Assembly (NCBI GenBank): GCA_051453625.1
Contig: JBOZIK010000001.1
Location: forward strand, 260,946,235-261,010,234
DNA length: 64,000 nucleotides
Direction: 5' to 3'
From: Welwitschia mirabilis
Lineage: Eukaryota > Gnetophyta > Gnetopsida > Welwitschiales
The position numbers and the translations under genes are program-made. Positions 36,986-48,972 of the stretch are shown here, piece after piece. Every line of letters starts with the position of its first letter. Position 1 is the stretch's first letter. Below the pieces are notes generated by a model. The model made no database searches. It saw only the letters and a list, made by a program, of their open reading frames with translations, and was not told the DNA's origin.

Positions 36986-37002
36986 CTTTAGTAATGATGC
37001 TA
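36986..37002 (-). other. Athila-2 primer-binding site, tRNA-Asp type
   Basis: The minus strand reads TAGCATCATTACTAAAG against TGGCGCCGTTGCCGGGG. There are nine differences, all G-to-A or C-to-T. It is four bases inside the 5' LTR end. Confidence 0.85.
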
Positions 37003-37006
37003 TTTT

Positions 37007-39766
37007 TGAATAAAGAAAAAATAAAATTTTTAAAATAATGAGATCATGCTCTAAGCCTTTATAAAAATAAATATATACTTAACATGATAATTCAAATTAA
37101 GGAAAGAAAATCAAGTATAAAAAGTTCAAATTACAACATAAAGAAATCTTCTAGTTCGAATAGCATATATAGTAGAAGCACATGAGTGTCGAACCAATAG
37201 AACACTTGACATGAAAACTATCACTTCATATGATAAAACAACTATTTATCTTAATTAACATATAACTAATTAAACACATGGCTTAAAATAGTTATGAAAT
37301 GCTACATCTATAAAGGCATAGTTTCACAAGATGTAGAAAGAAAAATACAATAAAATCAAAGGAAGTAATATTTTGTAAACATTCACAAGATTCCAAATAT
37401 CATTTATAACTCATAAAAATCAATAAGAGAATGTAAATAGTCAAATCTACTAAAGTCATTTTTAGATAAAAGTAATTTTCTTTAAAAAATTCACTACTTA
37501 AATTCATATGATATAGATGTAATTAGGTAATTTAAATTTTTCATTTTATTCTATGTGAAATTTACAACAACTTAGAATTACAAGATAATTATTGAAAAGC
37601 TAGATTCGTCAAATTGACATAGCAACTAATTTAACTTTGAATAATATTTTCACTAAATTACGATACATTTGACTTGAAAAATAACTCTTTACTTAACAAA
37701 AAAATAAATTACAAAAATAAGTAAAACATCTAAATTAGGTTCCAAATAAGTAGGAAATTTATAAAAACTAGCATATAAATGTTCATTAAATCAAGGTAAT
37801 ACCTAGTTGGTTTTAAGTTATTTTGATCGATAGAAAGAGATAAAATGAAGAGGAGAGAGAAAATGAAGAGAGAAAATTCAAAAGAATGGACTTAGAAAAT
37901 CTTAGAACCTTTGAAATACTTAGAATATGTCCTAAAACATGTGTCTAGAACTAAGTATTCAAGTTTTAGTTCATCTAGGAAAAAATGAAAAAATTACAGT
38001 CAATACTACTTTAGCCAATAATATTAAGAAAACTATAAAACTTGAGAAAAAAATGGGTTTCATATTCTGAAAGTACTAAGAAAATACTATAATATAGAAT
38101 CTTGAATTTATAAAAAGACGTTAATAAAAAATGACAAATTCATTATTCCAAATTTATTAAAAAAGAAAAAGATTATAGTTTAGAAATTTTTCAAGTAAAA
38201 CTGCAACTGTGATTGAAAATGATTGGAAAAGGAATTTTAGAGGATGAATTTGGGTTTTTACTACTTGAAAAGTTTCTAAATCATGATACAAAGATATTTA
38301 CAAACTATTAGAACCATTTGAGTTTCTTAGAAAGAGGTATGAACCAAACAAGTACTAAAATACAGTAGTCTACTTTGATTTTGAGAAGAGGAGAAAGAAG
38401 AGAGAAGAATTCAAAAAAAATAATTTTAATCTTATAAAAACATAAATAACATATTTTCAAACCAATCTACTACTATTGAAAAGGTAAAAATAGAAATTTA
38501 TCATTAATTACCTTAGAACAAATGTGGAATTATGTGAAAATTAACAAAGAGTGAGCAAATACAAAATTTCAAATTTTCATGATAGAAACTAATCTTTCAA
38601 CAATCTAATTAGTACTAGTTGTACTAAAAGCCATAAAAAGTCTAACTAAATTTAAATAAATCATGATACAAATGCATAAATAAAGTAATAAAATGAATAA
38701 AAAGCATAAGGGGTAAAAACATATTGGTTTTAGATGAATGCATAGCCCTTTTTATTAGTCTTTAATATAATTGCCTATAATATTTTATGCCTTCTCCTCC
38801 TCATGTATTGCCTAATCACTTGCACTTCGCAATCCCTACAATGCCCTTTGGATGGATGAAAGAGTGAAAATATGATAAAAAATGGGATATAAAATGGTTT
38901 ATAAGGCTAAAACTAAATTTGGGTGATAATAAAAAGATATGAATGAAGGATGTAAGAGGATTCCAATGTTGATATAGAGAGAAGATCAACTTGGAAGTGA
39001 AAAAATATGAGATAAAAATGATATAAAATCTTCTTATAATTCTTGAAAATGGCTAAATTAGAATAAAAATTATATAATAATGATGTAATTTGAGTTTCAA
39101 CAATGAGGGGAGTCTTTATAGGTGATTTAGGATCAGTTGCAGGCTAATGCATTATTAAAACTAGTACCAATTAGCATGTGTTTCATGATGCAAAAGGCAA
39201 AATTTTCATATGGCATTATAATGCTATTTTACTCTTAGAATTGGCATTTTAATGCGATATGTAGTTTTACAAATAACTACCAAAAATCCCATGAATAATC
39301 ATAATTTAATTTATATTTTAAGGCTTATAATACACAAATTCATCAAATTGAACTAAAAGAGGACCATAAATGTATAGATTAAAGCCTTTAATTCAATTTT
39401 CTAAGGTACTAATGTCTTGAAAGGCTTTAATGTCATTAAATGTCATGTATCCAGTGTCAAAATGAGTTAAAATCATCACATTAGTAATAGGGTAATATAT
39501 GATGATGGAAAGGGGACTATAAATCATCTATAGAAGTATTCTTTCATGTTCAGCAATTTTTCCCTTGATCTTGATCTCCTAATTATAAGCATTATGAAGA
39601 TTCTCAAAGTAGATCATAATGCATGGTTTTAACCTCATTGAATTTCCAAGGTCCCTATCACCAAAAAAGTGCAAAAATACCTCTAAATGTAGTATTCAAG
39701 TTTGAAATGTAATGTAAATTATTAACTATTACTACCTTACTATGTCCAAAATTTAGGCTTCATTAC
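37007..39766 (-). repeat. Athila-2 5' LTR
   Basis: 2760 bp, the partner of 27905-30682. On the minus strand the start TGTAATG is eroded to GTAATGAAGCC, and it ends TTTATTCA. Confidence 0.9.
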
Positions 39767-39869
39767 TTCTCTTATTTCCTATATTTATTTTTTGCTATTA
39801 TTAGCATTTATGTTGTTATTTTAAAAAAATAAATTAGTAAGAAAAATACGAATACACACACACACATAT

Positions 39870-39870
<1 letters not shown>

Positions 39871-39930
<60 letters not shown>
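39871..39930. repeat. (GA)n microsatellite at a gap edge
   Basis: About 30 GA units preceded by (CA)n. It runs directly into the gap. Confidence 0.95.
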
Positions 39931-40349
39931 NNNNNNNNNNNNNNNNNNNNNNNNNNNNNNNNNNNNNNNNNNNNNNNNNNNNNNNNNNNNNNNNNNNNNN
40001 NNNNNNNNNNNNNNNNNNNNNNNNNNNNNNNNNNNNNNNNNNNNNNNNNNNNNNNNNNNNNNNNNNNNNNNNNNNNNNNNNNNNNNNNNNNNNNNNNNNN
40101 NNNNNNNNNNNNNNNNNNNNNNNNNNNNNNNNNNNNNNNNNNNNNNNNNNNNNNNNNNNNNNNNNNNNNNNNNNNNNNNNNNNNNNNNNNNNNNNNNNNN
40201 NNNNNNNNNNNNNNNNNNNNNNNNNNNNNNNNNNNNNNNNNNNNNNNNNNNNNNNNNNNNNNNNNNNNNNNNNNNNNNNNNNNNNNNNNNNNNNNNNNNN
40301 NNNNNNNNNNNNNNNNNNNNNNNNNNNNNNNNNNNNNNNNNNNNNNNNN
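39931..40349. other. Assembly gap (419 N)
   Basis: GA dinucleotides border it on both sides. Confidence 1.
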
Positions 40350-40918
40350 GAGAGCTATAAAAATTTATTAATGCTAATAAAGCAAACTCCTCAAAGTACT
40401 TTTATAATAAATTTCTTTAAAAAATTATTTTATGTTTTGGTTGATATTTATGCTATCTTTTCAAAGTAAATGTTTCAATAGCAATAATAAAGATATTACA
40501 TCATTTAGCTAAGTAAGTTCCTTATAATCATTTTTGAATATTTTCACTTAGGTGACGTAGATATTAATTTAGAATAATTTTTTTCTTTTCAAGTAGCTAT
40601 AAATACATTATAATGCCATTATCATATGATATTAAATTAATTAAGCATTTTAAGGAATAGTTAAACTTTTAATTCACCTCACGATAATAGTAATACTTTA
40701 GTACTATTCAAGAACATCATGTTACACCTTAGTTATGAAAATCACCAAAATAGTTTGGTGGTAAAAGGAGGACATCAAAATCAATTAAATTCAACTAATA
40801 AAATGGAATTAAGATTAACTTAATCAAATAATGTTAGATATAAATAAACTACCTAAAAAATTACTTATCATTGAAGGCCATTTAAAATTAATCTGTTATT
40901 TTGAAAAACCTCTTAAAC

Positions 40919-41639
40919 ACTGATGGCATTATCTATATAATTATTAAAAGAAAACATGACATGTTGTGATTTGTCATTCTCGCCATATAGATAATCTTTA
41001 TATAAATTTTTAAAAATATTTCCTACCCACTTTTAAAAACTATCCTACTAAAATAGGTTAAACTAGTAAAATAATCCATGATATCATTTATTATTAGCAT
41101 TAGAAACCTATAGCGAATAGTAATTTAGTAAAAAACATATGCATTTGTGCATATTATTATCATTTTTATCTTTTTTCTTTATTTTATTTTTTAAGTCAAA
41201 ACTACAAAGGGAGTACATTGAAGAATGCTTTCTTAAAGTGACCCCTTTTGTAATAGTTGTTACACTTATCTTCCTAGTTGGTTACATTCATTAGGGCTCC
41301 ATCAACATACCACATTATTTGGAAGAGTAGCTTTGAGAATAAAATCTATTTAATCGTTTATCATCTAGTTTAGAGCAAAAAATTATAAAAACGCTATAGA
41401 TATGAATATACAAAAATAATTTAATAATTATTACACATTCAAATGTATTTTTAATTGATTACTATTCCTAGGTTTTATCACTAATGCATAATCTTCTTTA
41501 TGCTTTTTGAATTCCTATAGAATTGCTATCTTGATTAGTAAGCCAAATGATTTTTTTACATCATACTTATTAGTAATCTACTTATCTTTATCTTTAATGA
41601 TATGTATTTTACTATTATCTTCCTCCACCAAAACTATAT
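40919..41639 (-). pseudogene. Possible gag knuckle fragment, target of Copia-2
   Basis: The minus strand at about 41215-41300 reads KCNNYYKRGHFKKAF, similar to a retroelement knuckle CxxCxKxGHFKxxC with one Cys replaced. Before it (higher coordinates) YALVIKPRNSN can be read, which may be linker. Nothing else is identifiable. This is the left flank of the Copia-2 insertion. Confidence 0.3.
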
Positions 41640-42743
41640 TGAAGGATCTATAAATCCTATAGGGATGAATAGGTTTTGTAAAATAAAATTTCCCTTAAAA
41701 ATATTCACATGAAAATAACAATATATATGAAAAAGAGAATAAATTATAATAGATGAATTTAAATGAATAAAAATAGAAGAGAATATCTAAAATGAACATA
41801 CTAAGGAAGTGCACTAAATAAATAATTTATAATGGTTTGGGAAAATCTCTATCCACTCTTAGTTTTTAGCTTCAACCCTAAGCTAATTTAGATCCTTGTT
41901 GATTTCTTTCTAGGTTTTTAGATTAACCTATAATGTTTACAAGTGTACTTTTGAGGCTTAGTTTCAACCTTTATAGATCAAAGCTTTTGATAAGAATAAT
42001 ATGCCTGAATGCAATAAATTTGCTAGATTTGAAGTACAACAAAGATGAAATACATTGACAAAAAAGAAGTTCATAAGTATAGGATCATACAGTGTAGTAA
42101 TTTTTTTAACTAAATAATATCAATAGTACAAATGTGCTTATTTTTCCAAAACAATTGATTTTCAAGATTCTTATTCTTTGGCTTAAATAAGAGATAGATT
42201 TCTACATTGAAAAATGAATCTAATACTTTAATAACTAGGTATGACAAAGTTAATAGATAGAGAATATTATAAAAAGATTCATTTCTACTGCAAACAATCA
42301 ATCCCTTGAAATTTATGATTAACTTGATTGATTTTCATCATTAAAATCGATTAACCCCACTTTTTTTGGTCAATCCAATTATCTTATGTCATGTGATTTG
42401 GTTGATCCCATTCATTGTCTAGTTGATTGTCTTTATCAAAGTCCAATTTATTCCTTATGAAGTTCGGTCGATCCCACTTAAGTTTTAATAGTTTTCTCTG
42501 TACAAGATCTAGTTGACTCATTATGGGATCTAGTTGATCACTTTTTTTAGGTCTAGATACTTCCTTATAATTTTCAATCATTTTCTCATTAATTTTAATA
42601 TTCTTCTAAGAAAGAGCAACATTTGAGAAAAATATTTATTTACTTCTAACCTATAAAAATTTATTAATGTGAAATATGCGCAACATATTAACCTATACCA
42701 AGTATGTTAGTTTGACATTAATTTAGCAATATAACTTAATAAT
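41640..42743 (-). repeat. Copia-2 3' LTR
   Basis: About 1.1 kb matching 60773-61926. Anchors are GAATAGGTTTTGTAAAATAAAA, GATCCTTGTTG/AATCCTTGTTG, TTTCTTTCTAGGTTT and GAAATATG. On the minus strand it ends ATCCTTCA. It lacks the roughly 40-base G-rich segment found in the 5' LTR. Confidence 0.85.
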
Positions 42744-42755
42744 CTACCCCCTTTA
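42744..42755 (-). other. Copia-2 polypurine tract
   Basis: The minus strand reads TAAAGGGGGTAG just before the 3' LTR. This is the AAAGGGGGAG-type tract common in Copia elements. Confidence 0.7.
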
Positions 42756-43133
42756 CATTAATGGAAAACTACACTTGATCAAACATAAGATTATCAACCT
42801 AATAGATACTTTTGCAAAAACTCCCCCTAATGATATGCCATGAAAAAAAGCTTTATATATTACCAAGTAATAAAATATTTATTACTTGCTAACATATATT
42901 ACTAATCACAAAATCAAGATAAGATACATCTTTATGATCATTTTTCAAGTAACAGAATATTCATTTCTTTTAATAAAGTTACTATAACTAATCATTACAA
43001 AGGGAGTAAAATTAGTTTTTGATTTATCAAAACATATAAAAATCATATAAAAATAATAAAAGACAACAATAGTAAAATATTTTCTTTCCATTTTGACACC
43101 AATACCAAAGGAGAGAAAGAGAGAAATAATAAC

Positions 43134-44188
43134 TCAATGTGACTCCTCCTCCTCTTCAGATTCTTCTTTGAATTTAGGGGCATCCTCTTCTTCCTTTTCT
43201 TCTTCTATTGTTTTATGCTGAGGACTACTAGTCTTATCTGAAGTGTTCATAATTTCATAGCCTACTATAATACAAATGTCTGTCTTGTAGTAGGTATGAG
43301 ATTCTAGTCTTTTAAGGTAAGGAAGGGTATCATTAGGAGATTTCTTCTTGGTATAAGGAGATTTTAAGGATTTCTTTATACTAGAAAAGTAATGCATACA
43401 AGAGAGTGTGGTACACTCTATTAAAGACATTGAAGCTAAAGATTCAAGCTTTAGGTAAAACTAGATCCTAAAGTATTAATAAATTTTGGTAATAAGAATA
43501 AAATAAGGAAGAGCCCTAGTTTTATAATATTCATGCTACAAGATCATATTCTTTAAGATAATAAGAGAATCATTAATAGTATGATGAGTTTCAATCAAAC
43601 ATAAGAGATAATCTTTATAGTTGAAGGTTTCATCATGATGACCAGCAAGGGATAGCAAGTTATAAGTAAAGAAAATATGTAAAAACCTTTATTTTGAAAT
43701 GCGATAAGATGTAGCAAGTGTGAGTTTCCAGTGAATGGACTTTTCATAGAGTTCCATGACTTTAGCCTTGTCCTCCATGGAATTCCCCAAAGCCCAAAAC
43801 ATCCCATAGTCTTTCCTAGGGAAATTTGTCATTAAAGGTATTAAATTTGGGATAATATTCATCTACATTTCGAACATAAGAATGAAAATAATGGAGGAAT
43901 CAGCATCATAGATTACATTTATATAAAACATCCAAGTAAGAAAAGGGTATGCTAGATCAGATACATTAAAAAGAAAAAAGACAAATATAGCTCATTGAGG
44001 AGTCTTACCTTGTCATAAAGCTCTTTAAGTTCCCCAAAAACAACTAGGTGCTCTTAGCAGATAGGTTTTGTTCTCAAATTTTTTATAAACCTCTCAATAT
44101 GCTCATTTGATATTCTTGGGTAGAAATAAGATGTATCTCTACTAGATGACATCTTCTGATGCAATCTTCTAGAGGAACCCTTAGCCAT
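43134..44188 (-). pseudogene. Additional ORF downstream of Copia pol (env-like position, plant transposon protein-like)
   Basis: Starts at the ATG at 44188, MAKGSSRRLHQKMSSSRD, and shows FGELKELYDKVRLLNELYLS, then KDYGMFWALGNSMEDKAKV. It ends with an open 98-codon stretch (43134-43430) whose tail is strongly acidic. This resembles the so-called putative plant transposon or envelope-like proteins found in the third position of some large plant Copia elements. Their function is unknown. About six stops interrupt it. No signal peptide or membrane segment is evident, so nothing supports a true envelope. The family assignment is from recall of short blocks and is uncertain. Confidence 0.55.
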
Positions 44189-44639
44189 TTTGCAAATGTA
44201 AAACTTGCTTAAGATAAAAGAAAATAGAGGAACCTAATAATAAAATAAGAGTGACAAGTGAAAGATAGGTGGAAATGAGAAAAGTAGGGTTTTATAAGCT
44301 CTTATAAGAAGGATAAAATAAGTTTATTTTAAGGGAAAATATGTGGTTCACTACATTTCTCTCCCTTGAAACACTATAGTTCTAGTTGACTAGATTTAGA
44401 TCTAGTCAATCCTTTGAGATGCAGGTCAATTTTTATCTAGATCTAGTTAACTAGAATATTAGTCTAGTTAACTTAACTTGAATTAGATTCACCTAGAATA
44501 AGTCAGGGTAATGAAGATAAAATCCAATTAATCTAACTTCTCTATATCTAGTGAATTGAATTAAAAATCTAGTTGACTACCCTGCTTTTAGTCAAAGGAT
44601 GCTAACAGAACTCTTTGATCGCATTAAATATTCATAAAT
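44189..44639. other. Spacer between Copia-2 pol and the additional ORF
   Basis: About 450 bases. It includes several CTAGTTGACTAG/CTAGTTAACTAG-like repeats around 44375-44475. No coding signal. Confidence 0.4.
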
Positions 44640-46000
44640 TTATTAAAGCTTAAGATTTTTATAAAGATAGCAGTCAACTATTACTCATTATTTATGAAAT
44701 TCATGGAAATATTACCTTTTTTAACTTGATCTCAAAGAGAATGATGTCTAAGTTTGATATTTCTAGTATGAAAAGGCTAAAAAAACATTTTATATATTAA
44801 TTATACTCATGTTTTCGCAAGAAATGGGTACCTGATCATAGTTAATCCCAAAGTCATTGAGCATTTCCTTCATCCACAAAAGATGAGTATAATAACTTTC
44901 TATGGCTATATATTCTTCTTCTACTATGAAAAGAGAAATAGGATTTTGTTTCTTACTTATCCAACCCACTAAACATGATTCAAGATAGAAGAAATTTCTA
45001 GTTATTACTTTTTAATCATCATTGCATCTAGCTCAATCTACATCACTAGATCCTGCAAGTTCAAAAGATATTCCTTTGGGATATCATAGCCCATAACCAC
45101 TAGTACTTTTTATGTATCTTATGATTCTTTTGATAGTTTGAAGGTGAAATTCCTTGGGGTTTACTTAATATCTATCATGCACAACCATACTAAACATTAT
45201 ATTAGATCTACTAGGTATTAATATAATAAGATTCTTATCATGCTTCTATAGATTTTTTGATTGATTGATTTTCTGTAATCATTAAGACTAAACTTCACAT
45301 AATGTTGATATGGGAGTAATGGTTGATTTTTCTTTCTTAAGCTCAAATATCTTTGTCAACTCCTTAGAATACTTTGATTTGGTTTGTTTATTTTACAATC
45401 CTAGGAATATGCTTACTTCTCCTAGCATACTCATCTCAAAATGAGTTATCATGATGTTATAAAACTCTTTTGAGAGTTCCTCCTCTTAAGCACTAAAAAT
45501 TATATCATCAACATAAATTTGAATAATAATGAAGTCTTGATTAAGTTTTATAACAAAGATAGTTTTATCTATAGCTCCCTGGCTATAATCATGATCCTCA
45601 AGCAAATTTATTAATTTTTCATACCATGCCCTAGGGGCTTATTTTAATCCATATAAGGCATTTTTTGAGTTTATACGTGATTTTGTTTATGAGTATCTAT
45701 TAAGCATTTTAGTTATTTTAGATACCTTTTCATTAGAAATACCATTCAAGACAGCACTTTTTACATTCATTTGAAAAACTTTAAAATTTTAAATGTTGTA
45801 AAGTAAAAAACATTCTAATGCTATCTAGTCTAGCTAGTGGAGCAAAGGTGTCTCTTATATTAATTCCTTCAATATAATTATAAACTTGAAACACTAGTTT
45901 TATCTTGTTTTTAATCACATTATTGTGTTAATTACATTTGTTCTTAAAAATCAACTTTATTCTAATCACATTATGATCCTTAAGTCTTTCCACTAAATTG
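44640..46000 (-). pseudogene. Copia-2 reverse transcriptase and RNase H
   Basis: RT: the minus strand reads DFIIIQIYVDDIIFSA, with the YVDD catalytic box intact at 45504-45515. RNase H: SCLVGWISKKQNPISLF, EEEYIAIESYYTHLLWMKEM and DQVPISCENMSIIN. The family has SCLVSWxSKKQNxxxLSTAEAEYIAAGxCCxQLLWMKQxL and xPIYCDNxSAIN. The end reads RNIKLRHHSL*DQV and LTAIFIKIL (family HIDIRHHFIRD and ADIFTKPL). Stops are scattered. Confidence 0.9.
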
Positions 46001-47110
46001 TTATAACTCCTCTTATATTGCCATCATTTAGTCTTCATAAGCTTTAGCCTCTTCATATTTCTTAGGTGTAACATGAGAGACATGGCAAATATGAGCACAA
46101 AATGTTTTAAGATAATTTCTATTATGCATCCTTGAGTTTACATATCCAATAACTAAATCAAGAGGGTAATATTTTAGTTTTTTAAAATCCTTAGGAGTTG
46201 ATTATTATGTTGTGTCATTTTCCTTTCTACTTGTAACTTCCTTATTGGTTTTGATATTTTGAAAGAGATTGTTTTCATCACTTGTAGGAAGATGTTTGGT
46301 ATTGTTATTATAAATTTGTACATTTATGAATTATTACACTATTATAGTTTATTTGTTGAAAACCCTATAGGCTCTATGTCTAGTTGAGTATCCAAGAAAA
46401 ATTGCTTCATCTACCTTAGACTTAAATTTACTCAAATGTTCTCTATCTTTTAAAATAAATCACTTACTTCTAAAGACTTTAAAATAAGACATATTTGGTT
46501 TTCTTCCTTTCCATAGCTCATAGGGAGTTTTATCCATGTTAGGTCTTAGATATACTCTATTAATAATATAACATGTAATACTTCTTGCTTTAGCCCAAAA
46601 GGTTTTTGATATCTCCTTATCATTTAACATTGTTCTTACCATCTTTTAAAGGACCCTATTTTTACTTTTTGTTATTCCATTTTATTGTGGGATTTTTTGT
46701 GCCAAAAATTCATGTTCTATTTCATTTTCTATGTAATATTTTTTAAAATAATGGTTTTTAAATTATCCTCCATGATCACTTCTAATTCATTTAATAGAGT
46801 ATCCCTTTTCATTCTAAATTTGTTTGTAGATTTTAATACATCTCATGAATGTTTTAGCCTTATTTCCTAGGAAAGCAATTAAAGTAAACCTAGAGTAGTT
46901 ACCCACCATTGTGAAAAAATATCTTTTATCCTACTAGGCTTTTAGTTTGAGAAGGATCCACTAAGTCCATATGAATAAGTTAAAGGGGAATTATTATGGA
47001 GACTAAATTTTTACTTTTAGGGAAGATTCTTATTTATTTTTCTTTTTAGTATGTATTACACAACCTATGTTTACTAATCTTGATTTTAGAAATTCTTATC
47101 ATGATTTTCC
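46001..47110 (-). pseudogene. Copia-2 integrase
   Basis: The clearest part (46460-46642) reads MVRTMLNDKEISKTFWAKAR, CYIINRVYLRPNMDKTPYEL and WKGRKPNMSYFKVF. It matches the Copia integrase C-terminal block MARTMLxxxxLPKxFWAEAVxTACYxxNRxxxRPxxxKTPYELWxGRKPNISYxxxFGC. The catalytic core towards 47.1 kb is more degraded. Confidence 0.85.
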
Positions 47111-47290
47111 TTTTAATATGGTCTTAAGTTGATCATAGTTTATGTGATTTAAATGGTGGTAACATAACTCTTCTTGGTTTGTATGCAAAAAATGATAGAC
47201 AAAAGATGGTTGATGAATATTATAAACATTGTTTATTCTATTTGATTTAATATGAATCTCATTTGTTCTATAACATATAACTTCACATTT

Positions 47291-47702
47291 TTAGTAATAA
47301 AAAATAACTCTATGAATTTTATCATAAATTTGACTAATACTAGGCAAATTATGTTTAAGATAATTTACACAGAAAACTTTATTAATTTTAAGCATGTTAT
47401 CCCCATCAATGCTTCCAATGCCTTTAATTTTTACCTCTACATCATCATCAAATGCCACTTCTCCTTCATTAAATTCATTCAAGTATTGCAATATTATATT
47501 GTTATCTATCATATAACAAGAGCATCCACTATCTAGATGCCAATAAGTTTCACTACTATTCTTGAAAGATGTTTAAATCAATAAGTTTTTCAAATTGTGA
47601 TCCCTTACCCACGTAGTTCTTTTGGAATATTGTGGTATAGAATTTTTAGAAATAAATTTAGAAGGAAAATTACTAATATGACTTAAAAAAAGCATAATCT
47701 TA
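47291..47702 (-). pseudogene. Copia-2 protease, cut by Athila-3
   Basis: Reads ETYWHLDSGCSCYMIDNNII, with the catalytic DSG box intact at 47525-47533, then VKIKGIGSIDGDNMLKINKV and YLKHNLPSISQIYDK. The family has WYLDSGCSRHMTGD, GKIxGxGxI and GLKHNLLSISQLCDKG. At 47702 the sequence passes directly into the Athila-3 5' LTR. The upstream gag continues at 58820. Confidence 0.9.
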
Positions 47703-48951
47703 TGTTGCGATGCCAATTTATAGGCATTTAATGGTGTATTTTGAGTACTTTTGTAGGAAATTTACATAGGTTTGGATGTAATACTAATGATTATGAAGAT
47801 CTAATAGAATGATCAATGAAACAAGTGATTTCTAGCATATTTGAAGGTTTCTCAAGCTTATTATAACATTGCATACTTAGAAGAAGGACTCATCATGCAA
47901 AAGACTAACTTACCTTTAAGATTGGAGATAAGGAAGCATGTCATCCCTTCTATTGTCCCCATGACAAGTAGGGAAACAGCACTATGGGGATGACAGTGGG
48001 GCATGAAGATGATAAAGTAACTATTAACATACAGTGATTTCCCTTATGTCATCCCCATGACATCTAGGACGATAGCTATTTTTCTATGATAAGAAAGAAT
48101 TAACTTTGTAATGGGGTCAAGCGATCCATTCGGCCTATCAGGTTTTCTTTTCTAACTTCTAGGGTTGAGTTTCTATAACTTTAATGTAAAACTATAAATA
48201 CCCTTTCCCTCCTTTATTTTTTTTCCATCTTTTGTACTTGATATGCTTGTGGTGAAAGATTGAAGGACAAAAGATCCATCTAGTAGCTACAAAAAGGAGT
48301 TCCCTTAGTATTAAGCTAAGTTTCTTTCATTGAGGTGCTGCTATTTTGTTGTAAGTAGATTTAAATATTCTTAAGTTAATCTAATAACTCTTTAAAACAA
48401 TATAATTACTATTTTCATTTCAATTCTATGTATGTCCCTTATGGTTTACATTGATCATAGTTTAAAGTAATAACTCTATGATTTATCTAGATCATAAGGG
48501 AAACCTTTGTTAAGTTTGACTTTGATTAGTATTAGATTACATTGTTATTTCATTTTCATTCACATTACATTCCTTATTCTACTTGGTATATCTCATAGTT
48601 TACATTGGTTAGCAATAAGTTAAGTACTCCTCTTAATTGATTTGAATTATAGAGAGCTAGTTCTTGTGATAGCAGAGTTAGGAACAAAATAGAATTCATT
48701 TCATTTCCACTTGTATTTCATTTCCATTCACTTGTATTACATTTACTTTATTATTTAATTTTAGTTTCTATAAGATAAAAAGATCAAAAATATCTTGGAA
48801 ATTAATTCTCTAACTCTTAGTCTAGTGTCTTTGTTGGGATTATGACATTTGAGTGCACTGTTGTCTATACTAGTGTGTCTTTTTCTACAAGTTATTTGAT
48901 ATACAGTTTTGTTTAAAGAACTTTAGGATTACATAAATTCACACCACAACA
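47703..48951 (+). repeat. Athila-3 5' LTR
   Basis: 1249 bp from TGTTGCGATGCC to CACAACA, matching 57571-58819 end to end. Anchors are TTACATAGGTTTGGATG, AAAAGATCCATC and TATGATTTATCTAGATCATA. It contains the recurring stem-loop at 47939-47997 and 48047-48076. Confidence 0.93.
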
Positions 48952-48954
48952 TTT

Positions 48955-48972
48955 TGATGTTGTTACTGGGAA
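48955..48972 (+). other. Athila-3 primer-binding site, tRNA-Asp type
   Basis: TGATGTTGTTACTGGGAA against TGGCGCCGTTGCCGGGGA. Seven differences, all transitions. It lies three bases after the LTR. Confidence 0.88.

Larger units (their letters stand above)
27905..39766 (-). mobile_element. Athila-2: Athila-type element with very long LTRs, inserted in repeat A
   Basis: An 11.9-kb minus-strand element with two 2.76-2.78 kb LTRs, a tRNA-Asp primer site, gag, protease, RT, RNase H and integrase in the expected order, and a purine tract beside the 3' LTR. It interrupts repeat A. ATTCT at 27900-27904 and TTCT at 39767-39770 are the probable target duplication, one end eroded by about two bases. The intact site is still visible at 3822-3826. 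All frames are broken. Confidence 0.9.
39768..40918 (+). repeat. Repeat family A, second copy, right part, with GA repeat and gap
   Basis: Matches 3826-4500, e.g. CCTATATTTATTT and CTATAAAAATTTATTAATGC. Where copy 1 has AAAAAAGAGAGAAC this copy has (CA)n then (GA)n at 39871-39930, followed by a 419-N gap ending in GAGAGC. The microsatellite has thus expanded from a short GA seed. Confidence 0.85.

Noticed and set aside
43134-43430. Stand-alone small acidic protein
   Set aside because: The frame continues, with stops, to the ATG at 44188. It is the C-terminus of the additional Copia ORF.
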